From Stella humosa (GTDB taxonomy: Bacteria > Pseudomonadota > Alphaproteobacteria > ATCC43930 > Allostellaceae): a DNA stretch of 64,000 nt. Below the pieces are notes generated by a model, which was not told where the DNA came from, searched no databases, and worked only from the letters and a program-made list of their open reading frames with translations. The stretch is taken from the NCBI RefSeq assembly GCF_006738645.1, contig NZ_AP019700.1:4818001-4882000 (forward strand), written 5' to 3'. The translations under genes were made by a program, and so were the position numbers. Position 1 is the first letter of the stretch, and the number at the start of each line of letters is the position of its first letter. This document shows, piece after piece, positions 26,291 to 35,163 of the stretch.

Positions 26291-28507
26291 CTACGCGCCC
26301 CGGCCCTGCATCTGGGCCAGCTTGCGGGCGACCTCGCCGATCGTGAAGGGCTTGCCGATCATGTCGACGCCGGCATCGAGCATGCCGTTGTGGACGATGG
26401 CGTTCTGCGTGTAGCCGGTGGTGAAGAGGACCGCGAGATCCGGCCGGCGGCGCCGCGCCTCGTCGGCCAGATGCCGGCCGTTCATGCCATGCGGCAGGAT
26501 GACGTCCGTGAATAGCAAGGTGATGGCCGGGTTGGCATCGAGAATGTCCAGGGCGGCAGCGCCGTCGCCGGCCTCCAGCACCCGATAGCCGAGGTCGGCC
26601 AGGCATTCGACGCTGACCGCGCGCACGCCGGGGTCGTCCTCCACCACCAGCACCGTTCGGCCGCGCCCCAGCGCCCGATCCGTGGCGGCTGCGGGCGCAT
26701 CCGCCGGCTGGTCGAGGCCGCCGTCGCGCCGGGCGGCGGCATGACGCGGCAGATAGATCTTCACCGCCGTGCCCTGGCCGGGCTCGGAATAGATCTTCAC
26801 ATGGCCGCCCGACTGCTTGACGAAGCCATAGACCTGGCTGAGGCCGAGGCCGGTGCCCTCGCCCAGCGGCTTGGTCGTGAAGAACGGGTCGAAGGCGCGC
26901 GCGATCACCTCCGGCGGCATGCCGCCACCGGTATCGGAGACGGCGATCAGCACATACTGCCCCGCAATCACCTCGTCATGCGTGCGGGCATAGGCCTCGT
27001 CCAGATGGGCATTGGCGGTCTCGATCGTCAGCTTGCCGCCGTCGGCCATGGCATCCCTGGCATTGACCGCCAGGTTGAGCAGGGCATTCTCCAGCTGCGG
27101 GCCGTCGACGAAGACGGGCCAGAGGCCGCCGGCCAGCACCGTCTCCACCTCCACCACCTCGCCCAGGGTGCGGCGCAGCAGGTCGGACATGCCCGCGACC
27201 AGCCGGTTGGCATCCGTGGGCTTGGGGTCGAGCGGCTGCTGGCGGGCAAAGGCCAGCAGCCGCTGGGTCAGGGTGGCGGCCCGCCGCGCCCCCTCCAGCG
27301 CCCCGGTGATGCCCCGGCGCACGCGCGGGTCGCCACTGTCGCCCAGGCGGCGCAGGGCAAGGTCGAGGTTGCCGGTCACGACCGTCAGCAGGTTGTTGAA
27401 ATCATGCGCGACGCCGCCGGTCAGGCGGCCGATCGCATCCATCTTCTGCGATTGCCGCAGTTGTGCCTCGGTATCTTCCCGCAGCCGGGATTCCGCGCGC
27501 AGCCGGGCCAGCGCCGCACTCTCCCGCCGGGTCCGCGCCAGCGCGAACAAGGTGACGACGAAGAGCGCCAGGGTGACCGGCACGCCGAAGGCCAGGTGGC
27601 TGGCCGCGTCGGCCAGCCAGCGCTGGCGGATCGTCTCGACCGCGGCCGCCGTCGTGACATAGACGGGATAGCGCGGCAGGTGGCGATAGCGGACGATCCG
27701 CTCCACCCCATCGAAGATCGAGACGGCACGGAACTCGCCGCTCTCCGGGTTGGCCGCGATGGCCGCCGCCAGGCGACCGGAGGGCGGCAGCGCCTCCAGC
27801 CCCTGGGCCGGCCGGGGATAGCGCGCCAGGATCGACCCGTCCTGGCGGATCAGGGTCGCGTTGAAGCCAGTTTCGGCGGCCAGCCGGGCATAGAACTCCT
27901 GGAAGTAGCCGGGCCGCACCGACACCACGATCACCCCGTCGAAGCCGGCCGCGTTGGCGACGCGCCAGGTGATCTGGAAGAAGGTGGCGCCGCGCACGCG
28001 GCCGCGAATGACCGGACCGACATAGGTCTGGCCCAGTTCCGTCGCGGGGCGCCCTTCGGCGTGGTCGAAATGGAAGCGGAAATACTCCCGGTCGCGCACG
28101 TCCATGTCGGCCGGCACGGTCGGCACGGCCGCGGCCACGATCGGCCGGCCGGCGGCGTCAATGATCCAGATATCCTCGATCTGCGACAGGCGCTGCCGCA
28201 GCGACTGGAGCCGGAGGTGCAGGGTATCGGCCTGGGCGCGAGCGCCGTCCACGTCGGAGCCGCGCAGCATCTCGGCCACCTGGGCGCCCACCAGCTCCTG
28301 GGTCTCGAACACCTTGATCGCGTGTTCGAGCACCAGGTCGGCCGTGCCGCTCAGACGCGCCCGCGTCTCGTCCAGGGCAAGCCGCCAGCCCTGCCAGGTG
28401 AAGAGCGCGAACAGCAGCGCGGGCAGCACGATGGTGCCGACCGCCACTGCCCGCAGGAGGCGGGTGGCGGCGCCCTCGTCGCGGCCGGCTGGGGCGGTCC
28501 TGGTCAT
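26291..28507 (-). CDS. Hybrid sensor histidine kinase with periplasmic sensor and C-terminal receiver
   Basis: 738 residues: TM1 about 18-38, a roughly 260-residue periplasmic dCache/PDC-like sensor ([24 protein letters not shown]), TM2 about 303-324, HisKA with [11 protein letters not shown] (His368), HATPase with N-box [10 protein letters not shown] (478-487), G1 DTGGGM and G2 GEGTGLGLS, then a REC domain with Asp668 in FTDVILP and Lys719. ATG 28507 overlaps the stop of the upstream sulfotransferase (ATGA); the longer ORF to 28705 would run into that gene. The kinase lineage (AHDFNNLL) is usual in alphaproteobacteria. Ligand unknown. Confidence 0.9.
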   Translation of the reverse strand: MTRTAPAGRDEGAATRLLRAVAVGTIVLPALLFALFTWQGWRLALDETRARLSGTADLVLEHAIKVFETQELVGAQVAEMLRGSDVDGARAQADTLHLRLQSLRQRLSQIEDIWIIDAAGRPIVAAAVPTVPADMDVRDREYFRFHFDHAEGRPATELGQTYVGPVIRGRVRGATFFQITWRVANAAGFDGVIVVSVRPGYFQEFYARLAAETGFNATLIRQDGSILARYPRPAQGLEALPPSGRLAAAIAANPESGEFRAVSIFDGVERIVRYRHLPRYPVYVTTAAAVETIRQRWLADAASHLAFGVPVTLALFVVTLFALARTRRESAALARLRAESRLREDTEAQLRQSQKMDAIGRLTGGVAHDFNNLLTVVTGNLDLALRRLGDSGDPRVRRGITGALEGARRAATLTQRLLAFARQQPLDPKPTDANRLVAGMSDLLRRTLGEVVEVETVLAGGLWPVFVDGPQLENALLNLAVNARDAMADGGKLTIETANAHLDEAYARTHDEVIAGQYVLIAVSDTGGGMPPEVIARAFDPFFTTKPLGEGTGLGLSQVYGFVKQSGGHVKIYSEPGQGTAVKIYLPRHAAARRDGGLDQPADAPAAATDRALGRGRTVLVVEDDPGVRAVSVECLADLGYRVLEAGDGAAALDILDANPAITLLFTDVILPHGMNGRHLADEARRRRPDLAVLFTTGYTQNAIVHNGMLDAGVDMIGKPFTIGEVARKLAQMQGRGA

Positions 28508-29439
28508 GGCTGTTCCGGCCCCAGATCCAGGGCGCTTTCGGCGTAGCGGCGAAGGAAGGGCGTGTCGGCGATGATCCCGCCGAGCCGCTGGCGGCGCTCG
28601 GGCGGCCAGTCGATCTCCCGCCGGCTCTGGCGCGCGGAGGGCAGGACCCGGCCTGCGGCGGCCGACAGGTAGCGGGCCGGCGCCCCCACGCCCAGAAAGG
28701 TACAAAGGCGGGCCAGCTCTTCCTCGGGTGCTGCCACGAAATCCTCATGCCAGAGCGTGATGCTGCGTTCGGGCCCGAGCCGGTCGAGCAGCCGGGCGTT
28801 GGCCGCGGCCAGCGCGGCATAGTGGTTCAGCGAGACGAAGAGATGATCCTTGCCCGGCTGTTCCACGCTGCGGCGGACCATGGTGGCGATGTTGTCGGCC
28901 GGATGGCGCACGACGTGGATGAAGCGGACCGGCAGGTCGATGAACCGCTCGAACGCCTCAAGGGCGCCGGGGTCGAGCACCAGCCGGCGTGTCGTCTCGC
29001 CCCCCTTCTTGTCGCCGATCACCTGCAACCGGTCCCAGCGCCCCTGCCAGGCGCCAGGGACGCTGTAGTCGTAGGGGTGCCAGCGCCGGCCGAGGCGGCC
29101 GAGGCGTCGGCTGTTCTCGGCGATCAGCAGCAGGATCTGGTCGCGCGAGAAGCCGGCCTTGCGGAACCGCAGCACGTCGAGCTCGTGCGAGATGGCCATT
29201 TCCGGATGGGCGTCGAGCAGGGCGCCGGTCAGGCTGTGACCGCTGCGGGGATAGCCGATGAAGAGGACGAACAGGGCCGGCAGCGCCGCCAGCCGCTGGG
29301 GACGGGCACGCGACCATGCGTCGAGCTGCGCCATCTCGGCCGGCGTCTCGCCGAACAGGTTGTGCGGCCCCTCCGTGGTCGTCCGGCGCACGACCTCGGC
29401 GTCGGATATGGGAAAGTCGTCGGGATCGGCCGGCATCAT
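28504..29439 (-). CDS. Sulfotransferase family protein coupled to the kinase
   Basis: Third sulfotransferase, 311 residues. FIGYPRSGHSLTGALLD (61-77) is the PAPS 5'-loop, RFIHVVRHPADNIATMVRR (172-190) the 3'-phosphate motif. It shares no obvious close similarity with the other two. Its stop overlaps the ATG of the hybrid kinase by four bases, an unusual pairing of enzyme and sensor. It is divergent from arsR. Confidence 0.8.
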   Translation of the reverse strand: MMPADPDDFPISDAEVVRRTTTEGPHNLFGETPAEMAQLDAWSRARPQRLAALPALFVLFIGYPRSGHSLTGALLDAHPEMAISHELDVLRFRKAGFSRDQILLLIAENSRRLGRLGRRWHPYDYSVPGAWQGRWDRLQVIGDKKGGETTRRLVLDPGALEAFERFIDLPVRFIHVVRHPADNIATMVRRSVEQPGKDHLFVSLNHYAALAAANARLLDRLGPERSITLWHEDFVAAPEEELARLCTFLGVGAPARYLSAAAGRVLPSARQSRREIDWPPERRQRLGGIIADTPFLRRYAESALDLGPEQP

Positions 29440-29602
29440 CCGGCGGCATCCTCGGTCGTGCGGGTGGATCGGTATGGCGGGCGGTCAGGCAAGGCGCGAA
29501 GATAGACGGGGGCCGCGGCCAGTTACAATCGTTCACGCCACCGTTCGCGCGGGGGATGCTGCGGGCTTGACCGCCATCGACCGCCGATTTACGTTTAACT
29601 TT

Positions 29603-29932
29603 ATGGTTAACTCTACGCAACCCTCGCTGGACCGCACCTTTTCCGCCCTGGCCGATCCCACGCGCCGCGCCCTGCTGGCGCGCCTGGGCGAGCAGGACGG
29701 GCTGTCGGTCAGCGCGCTTGCAAGACCGTTCGCGATGTCCCTGCCGGCCGTCATGAAGCACCTGGACGTACTGTCGGACGCAGGCCTGATCACCCGCACC
29801 AAAACCGGCCGGACGGTCTCCTGCCGCCTCAGCGCCGGGCCGATGGAGGAAGCCATGAGCTGGCTCGCCCACTACCAGCAATTCTGGAGCGGAAGCCTGG
29901 ACCGGCTGGCGGCGCTGCTCGAACGGGACTGA
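29603..29932 (+). CDS. ArsR-family winged-helix transcriptional regulator
   Basis: A 109-residue HTH regulator: LDRTFSALADPTRRALLARL start, MSLPAVMKHLDVLSDAGLI recognition helix region and GRTVSCRLSAG wing. No Cys pair of metal-sensing ArsR proteins is present; the C-terminal WLAHYQQFWSGSLDRL is typical of the subgroup next to SRPBCC/AHSA1 genes, though none is here. GTTTAAC and GGTTAAC repeat 11 bases apart over the start codon in an AT-rich patch, a possible autoregulatory site. Confidence 0.83.
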   Translation: MVNSTQPSLDRTFSALADPTRRALLARLGEQDGLSVSALARPFAMSLPAVMKHLDVLSDAGLITRTKTGRTVSCRLSAGPMEEAMSWLAHYQQFWSGSLDRLAALLERD

Positions 29933-29938
29933 GCAGCG

Positions 29939-29969
29939 GCCCGGGCGCTATCCGCATATCGCCCCGGGC
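29939..29969. terminator. Stem-loop between convergent genes
   Basis: GCCCGGGCG and CGCCCCGGGC form a nine-pair stem with one bulged C between arsR and the small membrane protein gene. There is no T-run, and it overlaps the last codons of the small gene, so termination is only possible, not shown. Confidence 0.3.
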
Positions 29970-30085
29970 AGCAGCCACAGGACGGCCAGGTCCGCCTGCT
30001 GCCAGGCGTCGAGAACGGCCAAGCCGGCCAGCAGCAGCAGGACCAGCGGCAGCCAGCCGCCGCGTGCTGCCAGGCGCGGTGTCAT
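29948..30085 (-). CDS. Small single-pass membrane protein coupled to the MFS gene
   Basis: 45 residues beginning MTPRLAARGGWLP, then a strongly hydrophobic helix LVLLLLAGLAVLDAW and a second weaker one up to LLPGAICG. Its ATG overlaps the MFS stop (ATGA), so it would be translated from the same message. Basic N-terminus predicts an N-in orientation. It could be an accessory subunit or chance ORF; the overlap plus membrane character favour a real gene. Confidence 0.5.
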   Translation of the reverse strand: MTPRLAARGGWLPLVLLLLAGLAVLDAWQQADLAVLWLLPGAICG

Positions 30086-31329
30086 GCCGGGGCCAGGCGG
30101 CCGCCTGGCCGGACGAGCGCGCGATCGTCGATCGGCCAATGCACGGCCGCCGCCAGCACCCCCAGCGCCACCGCCCCCAGCCATACCGCGTCATAGGACC
30201 CCGTCGCCTCGAAGACATGCCCCCCGAGCCAGACGCCCAGGAACGAGCCGAGCTGGTGGCCGAGGAACACGAAGCCGAACAGTGTCGCGATGTAGCGCAC
30301 GCCGAACACCTGCGAGATCAGGCCGTTGGTCAGCGGCAAGGTGCCCAGCCACAGGAACCCCATGGCCGCCGCGAAGGCATGCAGGCTCCAGCTCGTCAAC
30401 GGCAGCAGGACGAAGAGGGCGATCGCCGCCGCCCGCAGGAGATAGAGGACGGACAGCAGGTACTTCCGCCGCACATAGCCGCCCCACAGGCCGAACAGGT
30501 AGGTGCCGGCGACGTTGGCGAGCGCGATGATCGCCAGCGCGGCCACCGCCTCCTCGGGGGGCAGGCCCCGATCCAGCAGATAGGCCGGCAGGTGCGTGGC
30601 GATGAAGGCAAGCTGGAAGCCGCAGGCGACGAAGCCGAGGTTCAGCAGCCAGAAGCCGCGATGGCCGAACGCCTCGCCGATCGCCGCCGACATGGAGTTG
30701 GCCGAGGCGGCCGGCTGTCCGGCGCCGGGACGGTCGCGCAGCGGGCGGACCAGCGGCAGCAGCAGCGCCATCGTCGCCGCCAGGGCCAGCAGCGCGCCGG
30801 TCCAGGCCCACGCCCCGATCATGACCTGCGCCGCCGGGACCATGGCGAACTGGCCGAGCCCGGCGATGGCGCCGGCCAGGCCCAGGGCCCAGCTGCGCCG
30901 ATCGGGCGATACGAGGCGGCTGATCGCGCCATAGATCGCCCCGAAGGCGGTGCCGGCGAGCGCGACGCCGATGCAGATGCCGGCCCCCAGGACGAAGACG
31001 GGGGGCGTCGTCGCCTGCGCCATCACGACAAGGCCCAGGGCATAGAATGCCAGCCCGCCCGCCACCACCCGGGCCGACCCGAAGCGGTCGGCGATCATGC
31101 CGGCGATGGGCTGGACGGCACCCCAGGTCAGGTTCTGCACCGCCAGGGCAAGGCCGAAGGTTTCGCGCGACCAGCCCCGGTCCATCGTCACCGGCAGCAG
31201 GAACAGCCCCTGGACATGGCGGATGCCGAGCGCCAGGCCCATGATCACCCCGCCGGCCAGAATGGCGGCCCAGATCCCGGTGGAACGGCGCGCGGCCGGC
31301 GACGATGGTGGCGCAGACGGTGTTGGCAT
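30082..31329 (-). CDS. Major facilitator superfamily transporter
   Basis: 415 residues with about 12 membrane segments. The A-motif-like loop GMIADRFGSARVVAGG follows TM2, and LTWGAVQPIAG and VFGVRYIATLFGFVFLGHQ are typical of the monocarboxylate/oxalate-type MFS group. The substrate cannot be assigned. It follows the LysR gene by 89 bases and ends in the coupled small membrane protein, forming GNAT-LysR-MFS-small protein on the minus strand. Confidence 0.85.
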   Translation of the reverse strand: MPTPSAPPSSPAARRSTGIWAAILAGGVIMGLALGIRHVQGLFLLPVTMDRGWSRETFGLALAVQNLTWGAVQPIAGMIADRFGSARVVAGGLAFYALGLVVMAQATTPPVFVLGAGICIGVALAGTAFGAIYGAISRLVSPDRRSWALGLAGAIAGLGQFAMVPAAQVMIGAWAWTGALLALAATMALLLPLVRPLRDRPGAGQPAASANSMSAAIGEAFGHRGFWLLNLGFVACGFQLAFIATHLPAYLLDRGLPPEEAVAALAIIALANVAGTYLFGLWGGYVRRKYLLSVLYLLRAAAIALFVLLPLTSWSLHAFAAAMGFLWLGTLPLTNGLISQVFGVRYIATLFGFVFLGHQLGSFLGVWLGGHVFEATGSYDAVWLGAVALGVLAAAVHWPIDDRALVRPGGRLAPA

Positions 31330-31418
31330 GCTGGGGCTCTCCGTGCGGATCGTACGGAGGCTGATCGCCGGCCGACCTCATGTCGAATGAGGGTCTCGTC
31401 GGCCGGGCTGAGTTCTTC

Positions 31419-32348
31419 TCACGCGCGCCCGACCTTGGATGCCTCCGCCAGCAGCCAGGGTTTCAGGTTGCGGATCCGCCGGTCGCGGGCGAGTGCGGGC
31501 GGATAGACGAGGTAGTAGCCGCTGTCCGTGCCGATGCGATGATCGAAGAGGACGGCGAGCCGGGCGGCGGCGATATCGTCCTGGACCATCTCGAATCCAC
31601 CCAGCGTCAGGCCGACGCCGTCCATGGCGGCTTTCAGGCCAAGGCCGGACGTATCGACGATGGTGATGGATGCGGGCCGGATCGCCCCGCCCGGCAGGGT
31701 CGCATTCCAACGCTCGAAATCCGCCTGCAGGCGCTGCGGCAGGAACAGCGGCATGCGGGCGGCAGCCGCGCGGACGTCGCCCGCCGCCGGCCATCCAGGC
31801 CGCCCCAGCAGCACCACGCTCTCCTGGAACAGCAAGTCGGCGGCAAGGCCGGGCCAGTTGCCCCGGCCATGGCGGATGCCGGCATCGGCACCCCCGGCAT
31901 TCAGGTCCGCCAGGTCCTGCGTCGTCGAGATCAGCAGCTCGAACCCCGGCCGCGCCAAGGGATAGGTTGCCAGCCGCGGCGAAAGCCAGTGGCTGGCGAA
32001 GGTCGGCATGATGGACAAGCGCAGCGGGCCCAGCCGGCGCTGCGTCTGCAAGGCGCCCACCGCCCCGACGATGCGGGCGAAGCCGGCGGTCAGGTCCGGC
32101 GCCAGGGCACGGCCGGCCGCCGTCAATTCCAGCCCCGGTCCCGCCCGCCGCATCAACTCCAGCCTGAAGGCCTCCTCCAGGATGCGAAGCTGGTGGCTGA
32201 CCGCCGACGGCGTCACCCCGATCTCGGCCGCCGCGTCCTTGATCGACAGATGGCGGGCGGCTGCCTCGAACGCGCGCAGCGCGTTGAGCGGCACGGTGAG
32301 GCGCATGGGGCTGGACGGCACGTCGGGACGGCCAGGACGGGCGGTCAT
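31419..32348 (-). CDS. LysR-family transcriptional regulator, GcvA-like
   Basis: 309 residues with the N-terminal HTH PLNALRAFEAAARHLSIKDA and VTPSAVSHQLRILEEA, then a periplasmic-binding-like effector domain (GPLRLSIMPTFASHWLSPRL, ADAGIRHGRGNWPG) of the GcvA/AmpR subgroup. ATG 32348 overlaps the GNAT stop (ATGA); Met15 is an alternative. As it is cotranscribed with, not divergent from, the MFS gene, autoregulation of the whole operon is likely. Confidence 0.87.
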   Translation of the reverse strand: MTARPGRPDVPSSPMRLTVPLNALRAFEAAARHLSIKDAAAEIGVTPSAVSHQLRILEEAFRLELMRRAGPGLELTAAGRALAPDLTAGFARIVGAVGALQTQRRLGPLRLSIMPTFASHWLSPRLATYPLARPGFELLISTTQDLADLNAGGADAGIRHGRGNWPGLAADLLFQESVVLLGRPGWPAAGDVRAAAARMPLFLPQRLQADFERWNATLPGGAIRPASITIVDTSGLGLKAAMDGVGLTLGGFEMVQDDIAAARLAVLFDHRIGTDSGYYLVYPPALARDRRIRNLKPWLLAEASKVGRA

Positions 32349-33190
32349 GGCACCCGGGCCATCTCCAGTTGCGATATCGCCGTCCGGCGCCAGCCGGTCG
32401 CGGCGAAGAATCCGGCCGCCATGGCCTCCGGCACGATGGCCGGGATGGACCATGACGCCCCGGGCCATTGCGCCGCCAGTGCGTTCAGGAACCGCCGGCC
32501 GAGCCCCCGCCCGCGCCAGTCGGCCGCGACCGCGAAAGCCAGCAGCCGCATCGCCGGGCCCGCCGGCTGCACCAGGGCCGCGGCCTCGCCGCCTTCGCTG
32601 CGGAAGGCCAGGACGGGCAGGGTCGCGCCAGCGAAGCACAAGGGCGAGGCCTGCCAGGACGGGTCGGCCGGATAGGCCGCCAGCAGCGCATGCAGGATGT
32701 CGTCGGGCGCGCAGCGCGCAATGCCGATCCGCTCGCCCGCGTCGCCACCAAGCGGACGCTCATATCCGACCAGCACCCGCACCGCGGCGAACCCTTGCCG
32801 GGTGTAGACGCGCAGCGCCGCGGCATTGCCGGCGATGACCTCGAGCACGATCTCGGCATCCTGGCGCCGGCGGGCATCCGCGATCGCCAGGGCGATGGCG
32901 GCGCGGCCGAGACCCCGGTTGCGCGCCGCAGGCGCGATCCCGAGGGCCGCCACCCGCGACCGCCGTCCCCGCCGCGCAACGAGCATCGCGCCGATCCGCT
33001 GGCCATCCCGGTCGATCAGGAGGTGGCTCGCCGCCAGGTCGACATGCTCGGCCCGGACGCGCCGGGCCAGCCCGTCGACGTCGAACGCCACTGGCACGAC
33101 ATAGCCGGCATACCCCGTCTCCAGGAGGCGGACCGTCTCGGTCAGCGCGACATGGGATAGCGGCAGGGACCGCAGATCGTCCTCGGGCAT
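32345..33190 (-). CDS. Tandem GNAT-domain N-acetyltransferase
   Basis: 281 residues holding two GNAT modules: the first with VAALGIAPAARNRGLGRAAI (acetyl-CoA R/Q-x2-G-x-G/A loop), the second with FAVAADWRGRGLGRRFL. Such double-GNAT proteins act as amine acetyltransferases or have one catalytic and one degenerate half; which is active here is not clear. ATG 33190 fits the domain start. A hairpin with TGTCCC/GGGACA arms (33198-33234) lies in the leader just before it. Confidence 0.75.
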   Translation of the reverse strand: MPEDDLRSLPLSHVALTETVRLLETGYAGYVVPVAFDVDGLARRVRAEHVDLAASHLLIDRDGQRIGAMLVARRGRRSRVAALGIAPAARNRGLGRAAIALAIADARRRQDAEIVLEVIAGNAAALRVYTRQGFAAVRVLVGYERPLGGDAGERIGIARCAPDDILHALLAAYPADPSWQASPLCFAGATLPVLAFRSEGGEAAALVQPAGPAMRLLAFAVAADWRGRGLGRRFLNALAAQWPGASWSIPAIVPEAMAAGFFAATGWRRTAISQLEMARVP

Positions 33191-33278
33191 ATCGTCTTGT
33201 CCCGCTTTCCGGCCGGGTGCGATCCGGTGGGACAGTTTTTCCCGAAGACCGAACGAAATCAACGGCTGGCGGGAAGGA

Positions 33279-33364
33279 TGGTGCCCCTGGTCGGACTCGA
33301 ACCAACACGCCCTTGCGGACAACAGATTTTGAGTCTGCCGCGTCTACCATTCCGCCACAGGGGC
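33279..33364 (-). tRNA. tRNA-Leu (anticodon CAA)
   Basis: 86 bases including an encoded CCA. The acceptor GCCCCTG pairs perfectly with CAGGGGC, followed by discriminator A. The anticodon arm GCAGA-CTCAAAA-TCTGT places CAA at 33329-33331 (complement), reading UUG codons. A long variable arm (about 33305-33320) and GGTTCGAGTCC T-arm mark a class II leucine tRNA. Confidence 0.95.
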
Positions 33365-33375
33365 ACTCGGGCGCG

Positions 33376-33381
33376 AACATA
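33376..33381 (-). promoter_or_regulatory. Candidate -10 element for tRNA-Leu
   Basis: TATGTT on the minus strand lies 11 bases before the tRNA 5' end, about the right distance for a short leader. No convincing -35 hexamer is visible. Confidence 0.3.
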
Positions 33382-33430
33382 GCGGCGGCTTGGGCGGAAG
33401 GGAATGGCCGCGTTGAGGGGCGACCTGCAA

Positions 33431-33958
33431 CTAGACCCAGCCGGCGGCACCGACGATGCCGCCCAGCACCAGCACCCACAGCGGGTTGATGCGGCCCCAC
33501 ATCGAGACCGCGACGGTCGCCAGCGTCAGCAGGGCCGCCACCAGGGAGCGGTCGACGGTCTGCGCCACCACGAAGGCGCCGGCGGCGACGATGCCGATGG
33601 TGACGGGGGCAAGGCCGCGCTGGACGACGCGGCGCCAGGGGCGGTCGCGGAAGCGTTCCCACAGGTGGGCCACGATGTAGGTCAGCGTGCAGGCCGGCGC
33701 GCAGATGGCGGCCGTCGCGACCAGCGCGCCCGCCAGCCCCGCCACCTGCCAACCGATCAGGGTGACGATCAGGATGTTGGGGCCGGGTGCCGCCTGGGCG
33801 ATGGCGAAGAGGTCGGCGAACTGCTGGTCGGTGAGCCAGCCCGACACCTCCACCGCCTGGCGGTGCATCTCGGGCAGGACGGTGTTGCCGCCGCCGAAGG
33901 CCAGCAGCGAGAGCAGCGCGAAATGGCGCGCCATCACCAGGAGGACGGCGGTCTCCAC
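33431..33958 (-). CDS. Chromate transporter, C-terminal-type short ChrA
   Basis: One half of a split CHR transporter (175 residues, about six TM). It shows FALLSLLAFGGGNTVLPEM and QAAPGPNILIVTLIGWQ, the FGG...PEM and PGP motifs of the family. GTG 33958 (GGGG seven bases upstream) gives the proper length; ATG 33934 would clip the first helix. It starts 16 bases after the other half and both are needed in known two-gene CHR systems. Chromate/sulfate export is the family role. Confidence 0.82.
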   Translation of the reverse strand: METAVLLVMARHFALLSLLAFGGGNTVLPEMHRQAVEVSGWLTDQQFADLFAIAQAAPGPNILIVTLIGWQVAGLAGALVATAAICAPACTLTYIVAHLWERFRDRPWRRVVQRGLAPVTIGIVAAGAFVVAQTVDRSLVAALLTLATVAVSMWGRINPLWVLVLGGIVGAAGWV

Positions 33959-33974
33959 TACAGCACCCCGCCCG

Positions 33975-34565
33975 TCATCGGTTGCGCCGCCACCAGGCGA
34001 TCGCCATGCCGACCGCCAGCAGCGGCGGCAGCACCCAGGCGAGCGGCCAGCGCAGCAGCCCCACCGTGACGAACCCCACCAGCGCCACCGGTGCTGCCTC
34101 CAGCGGGCGTTCGCGGATGAGCGGGATCGCCATCTTGATCGCCATGGCGACCACCAGCCCTGCGGCCGCTGCCCCCACGCCCGCGAAGATCGAGCGCACC
34201 ATCGGCTGGTCGCCATGGCGGGCATAGAAGGCGCCGGCCGCGCACATCAGCAGGACCGGCCCGCCGATCAGCCCCGAGATCGCCGACAGGGCGCCGGGCA
34301 GCCCGCGGAAGCGGCTGCCGACGGCGATCGACACGTTGATGATGTTGGGGCCGGGCAGGAACTGGCAGAGGCCCAGTATGTCCGTGAATTCCGGCCCGGT
34401 CAGCCAGCGCCGCCGCTCCACCAGCATCCGCCGGGCCCAGGGCAGCACCCCGCCGAAGCCCGACATGGCGATGCCGAGGAAGGCCAGGAATAGCTGCGAC
34501 AGGGTGGGGACGGGGCGGCCTTCGACCGAAAGGTCGCCGACGGCCGCGTCCGGCGGGTGCGACAT
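33975..34565 (-). CDS. Chromate transporter, N-terminal-type short ChrA
   Basis: Partner half (196 residues, about six TM): FLAFLGIAMSGFGGVLPWAR and LCQFLPGPNIINVSIAVG carry the FGG and PGPN motifs. ATG 34565 has AGGA 4-5 bases upstream; GTG 34592 is the upstream alternative. Paired with the gene directly downstream to form a heterodimeric SCHR transporter. Confidence 0.85.
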   Translation of the reverse strand: MSHPPDAAVGDLSVEGRPVPTLSQLFLAFLGIAMSGFGGVLPWARRMLVERRRWLTGPEFTDILGLCQFLPGPNIINVSIAVGSRFRGLPGALSAISGLIGGPVLLMCAAGAFYARHGDQPMVRSIFAGVGAAAAGLVVAMAIKMAIPLIRERPLEAAPVALVGFVTVGLLRWPLAWVLPPLLAVGMAIAWWRRNR

Positions 34566-34665
34566 CGCGTCCTGGTTAGTCGCCGCCGGCACTTTCTGAC
34601 AACTGCTTTCTGTGCTGCCCGCGCCGCCGCGCTATATCTGCCGGCGGCGAGACGAGAGGCGAAGC

Positions 34666-35163
34666 ATGGATTCGACGAAGTCGCTGGCGGCGGTCATCCT
34701 GGTGGGCGCGGTCGGCGTGCTGGGCGGGGCGCTGCTGTTCGAGCATGTGGGCGGCCTGGCCCCTTGCGTGCTCTGCCTGTGGCAGCGCTGGCCCTGGTGG
34801 ATCGCGGCCGCGATCACCCTGCCCGTTCTGCTGCTGCCGCCCGTGCGGCGCACCCTGGGACCGGCCCTCCCGGCACTCTTCGCCCTCCTGTTCGCGGCCA
34901 GCTTCGCGCTGGCGGCCTACCACGTGGCCGTCGAGCAGCACTGGATCGCCGGCCCCGCCACCTGCAGCGCGCCCCTGTCGGGTGCGCGCACGCTGGCCGA
35001 CTTCCAGCGCATGGTGGTGGACCGCCCGGTGGTCCGCTGCGACGAGGTGCCCTGGGCGCTGTTCGGGGTGTCGCTGGCGGGCTTCAACGCCATCTTCTCG
35101 GCCATTCTGGCGGTATTATCCGTCCGCACGCTGCGCCGCCACCGCCAGGGAGGGTTGCGATGA
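34666..35163 (+). CDS. dsbB: Disulfide bond formation protein B
   Basis: Inner-membrane quinone reductase that reoxidises DsbA. 165 residues, four TM segments, redox pair Cys34-VL-Cys37 in the first periplasmic loop and second pair Cys100/Cys125 in the second loop, as in the family. ATG 34666 has GAGG six bases upstream; the ORF extension to 34612 is not needed. Its stop overlaps the coq7 start (ATGA), linking it to quinone synthesis. Confidence 0.88.
   Translation: MDSTKSLAAVILVGAVGVLGGALLFEHVGGLAPCVLCLWQRWPWWIAAAITLPVLLLPPVRRTLGPALPALFALLFAASFALAAYHVAVEQHWIAGPATCSAPLSGARTLADFQRMVVDRPVVRCDEVPWALFGVSLAGFNAIFSAILAVLSVRTLRRHRQGGLR

Noticed and set aside
26741-28546. 601-residue plus-strand ORF opposite the histidine kinase
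   Set aside because: Antisense shadow of a kinase with all motifs intact.
33431-33975. Frameshifted single chrA gene
   Set aside because: The two halves are each complete with their own FGG and PGP motifs and starts, as in known two-gene short-chain CHR transporters, so this is not a broken gene.
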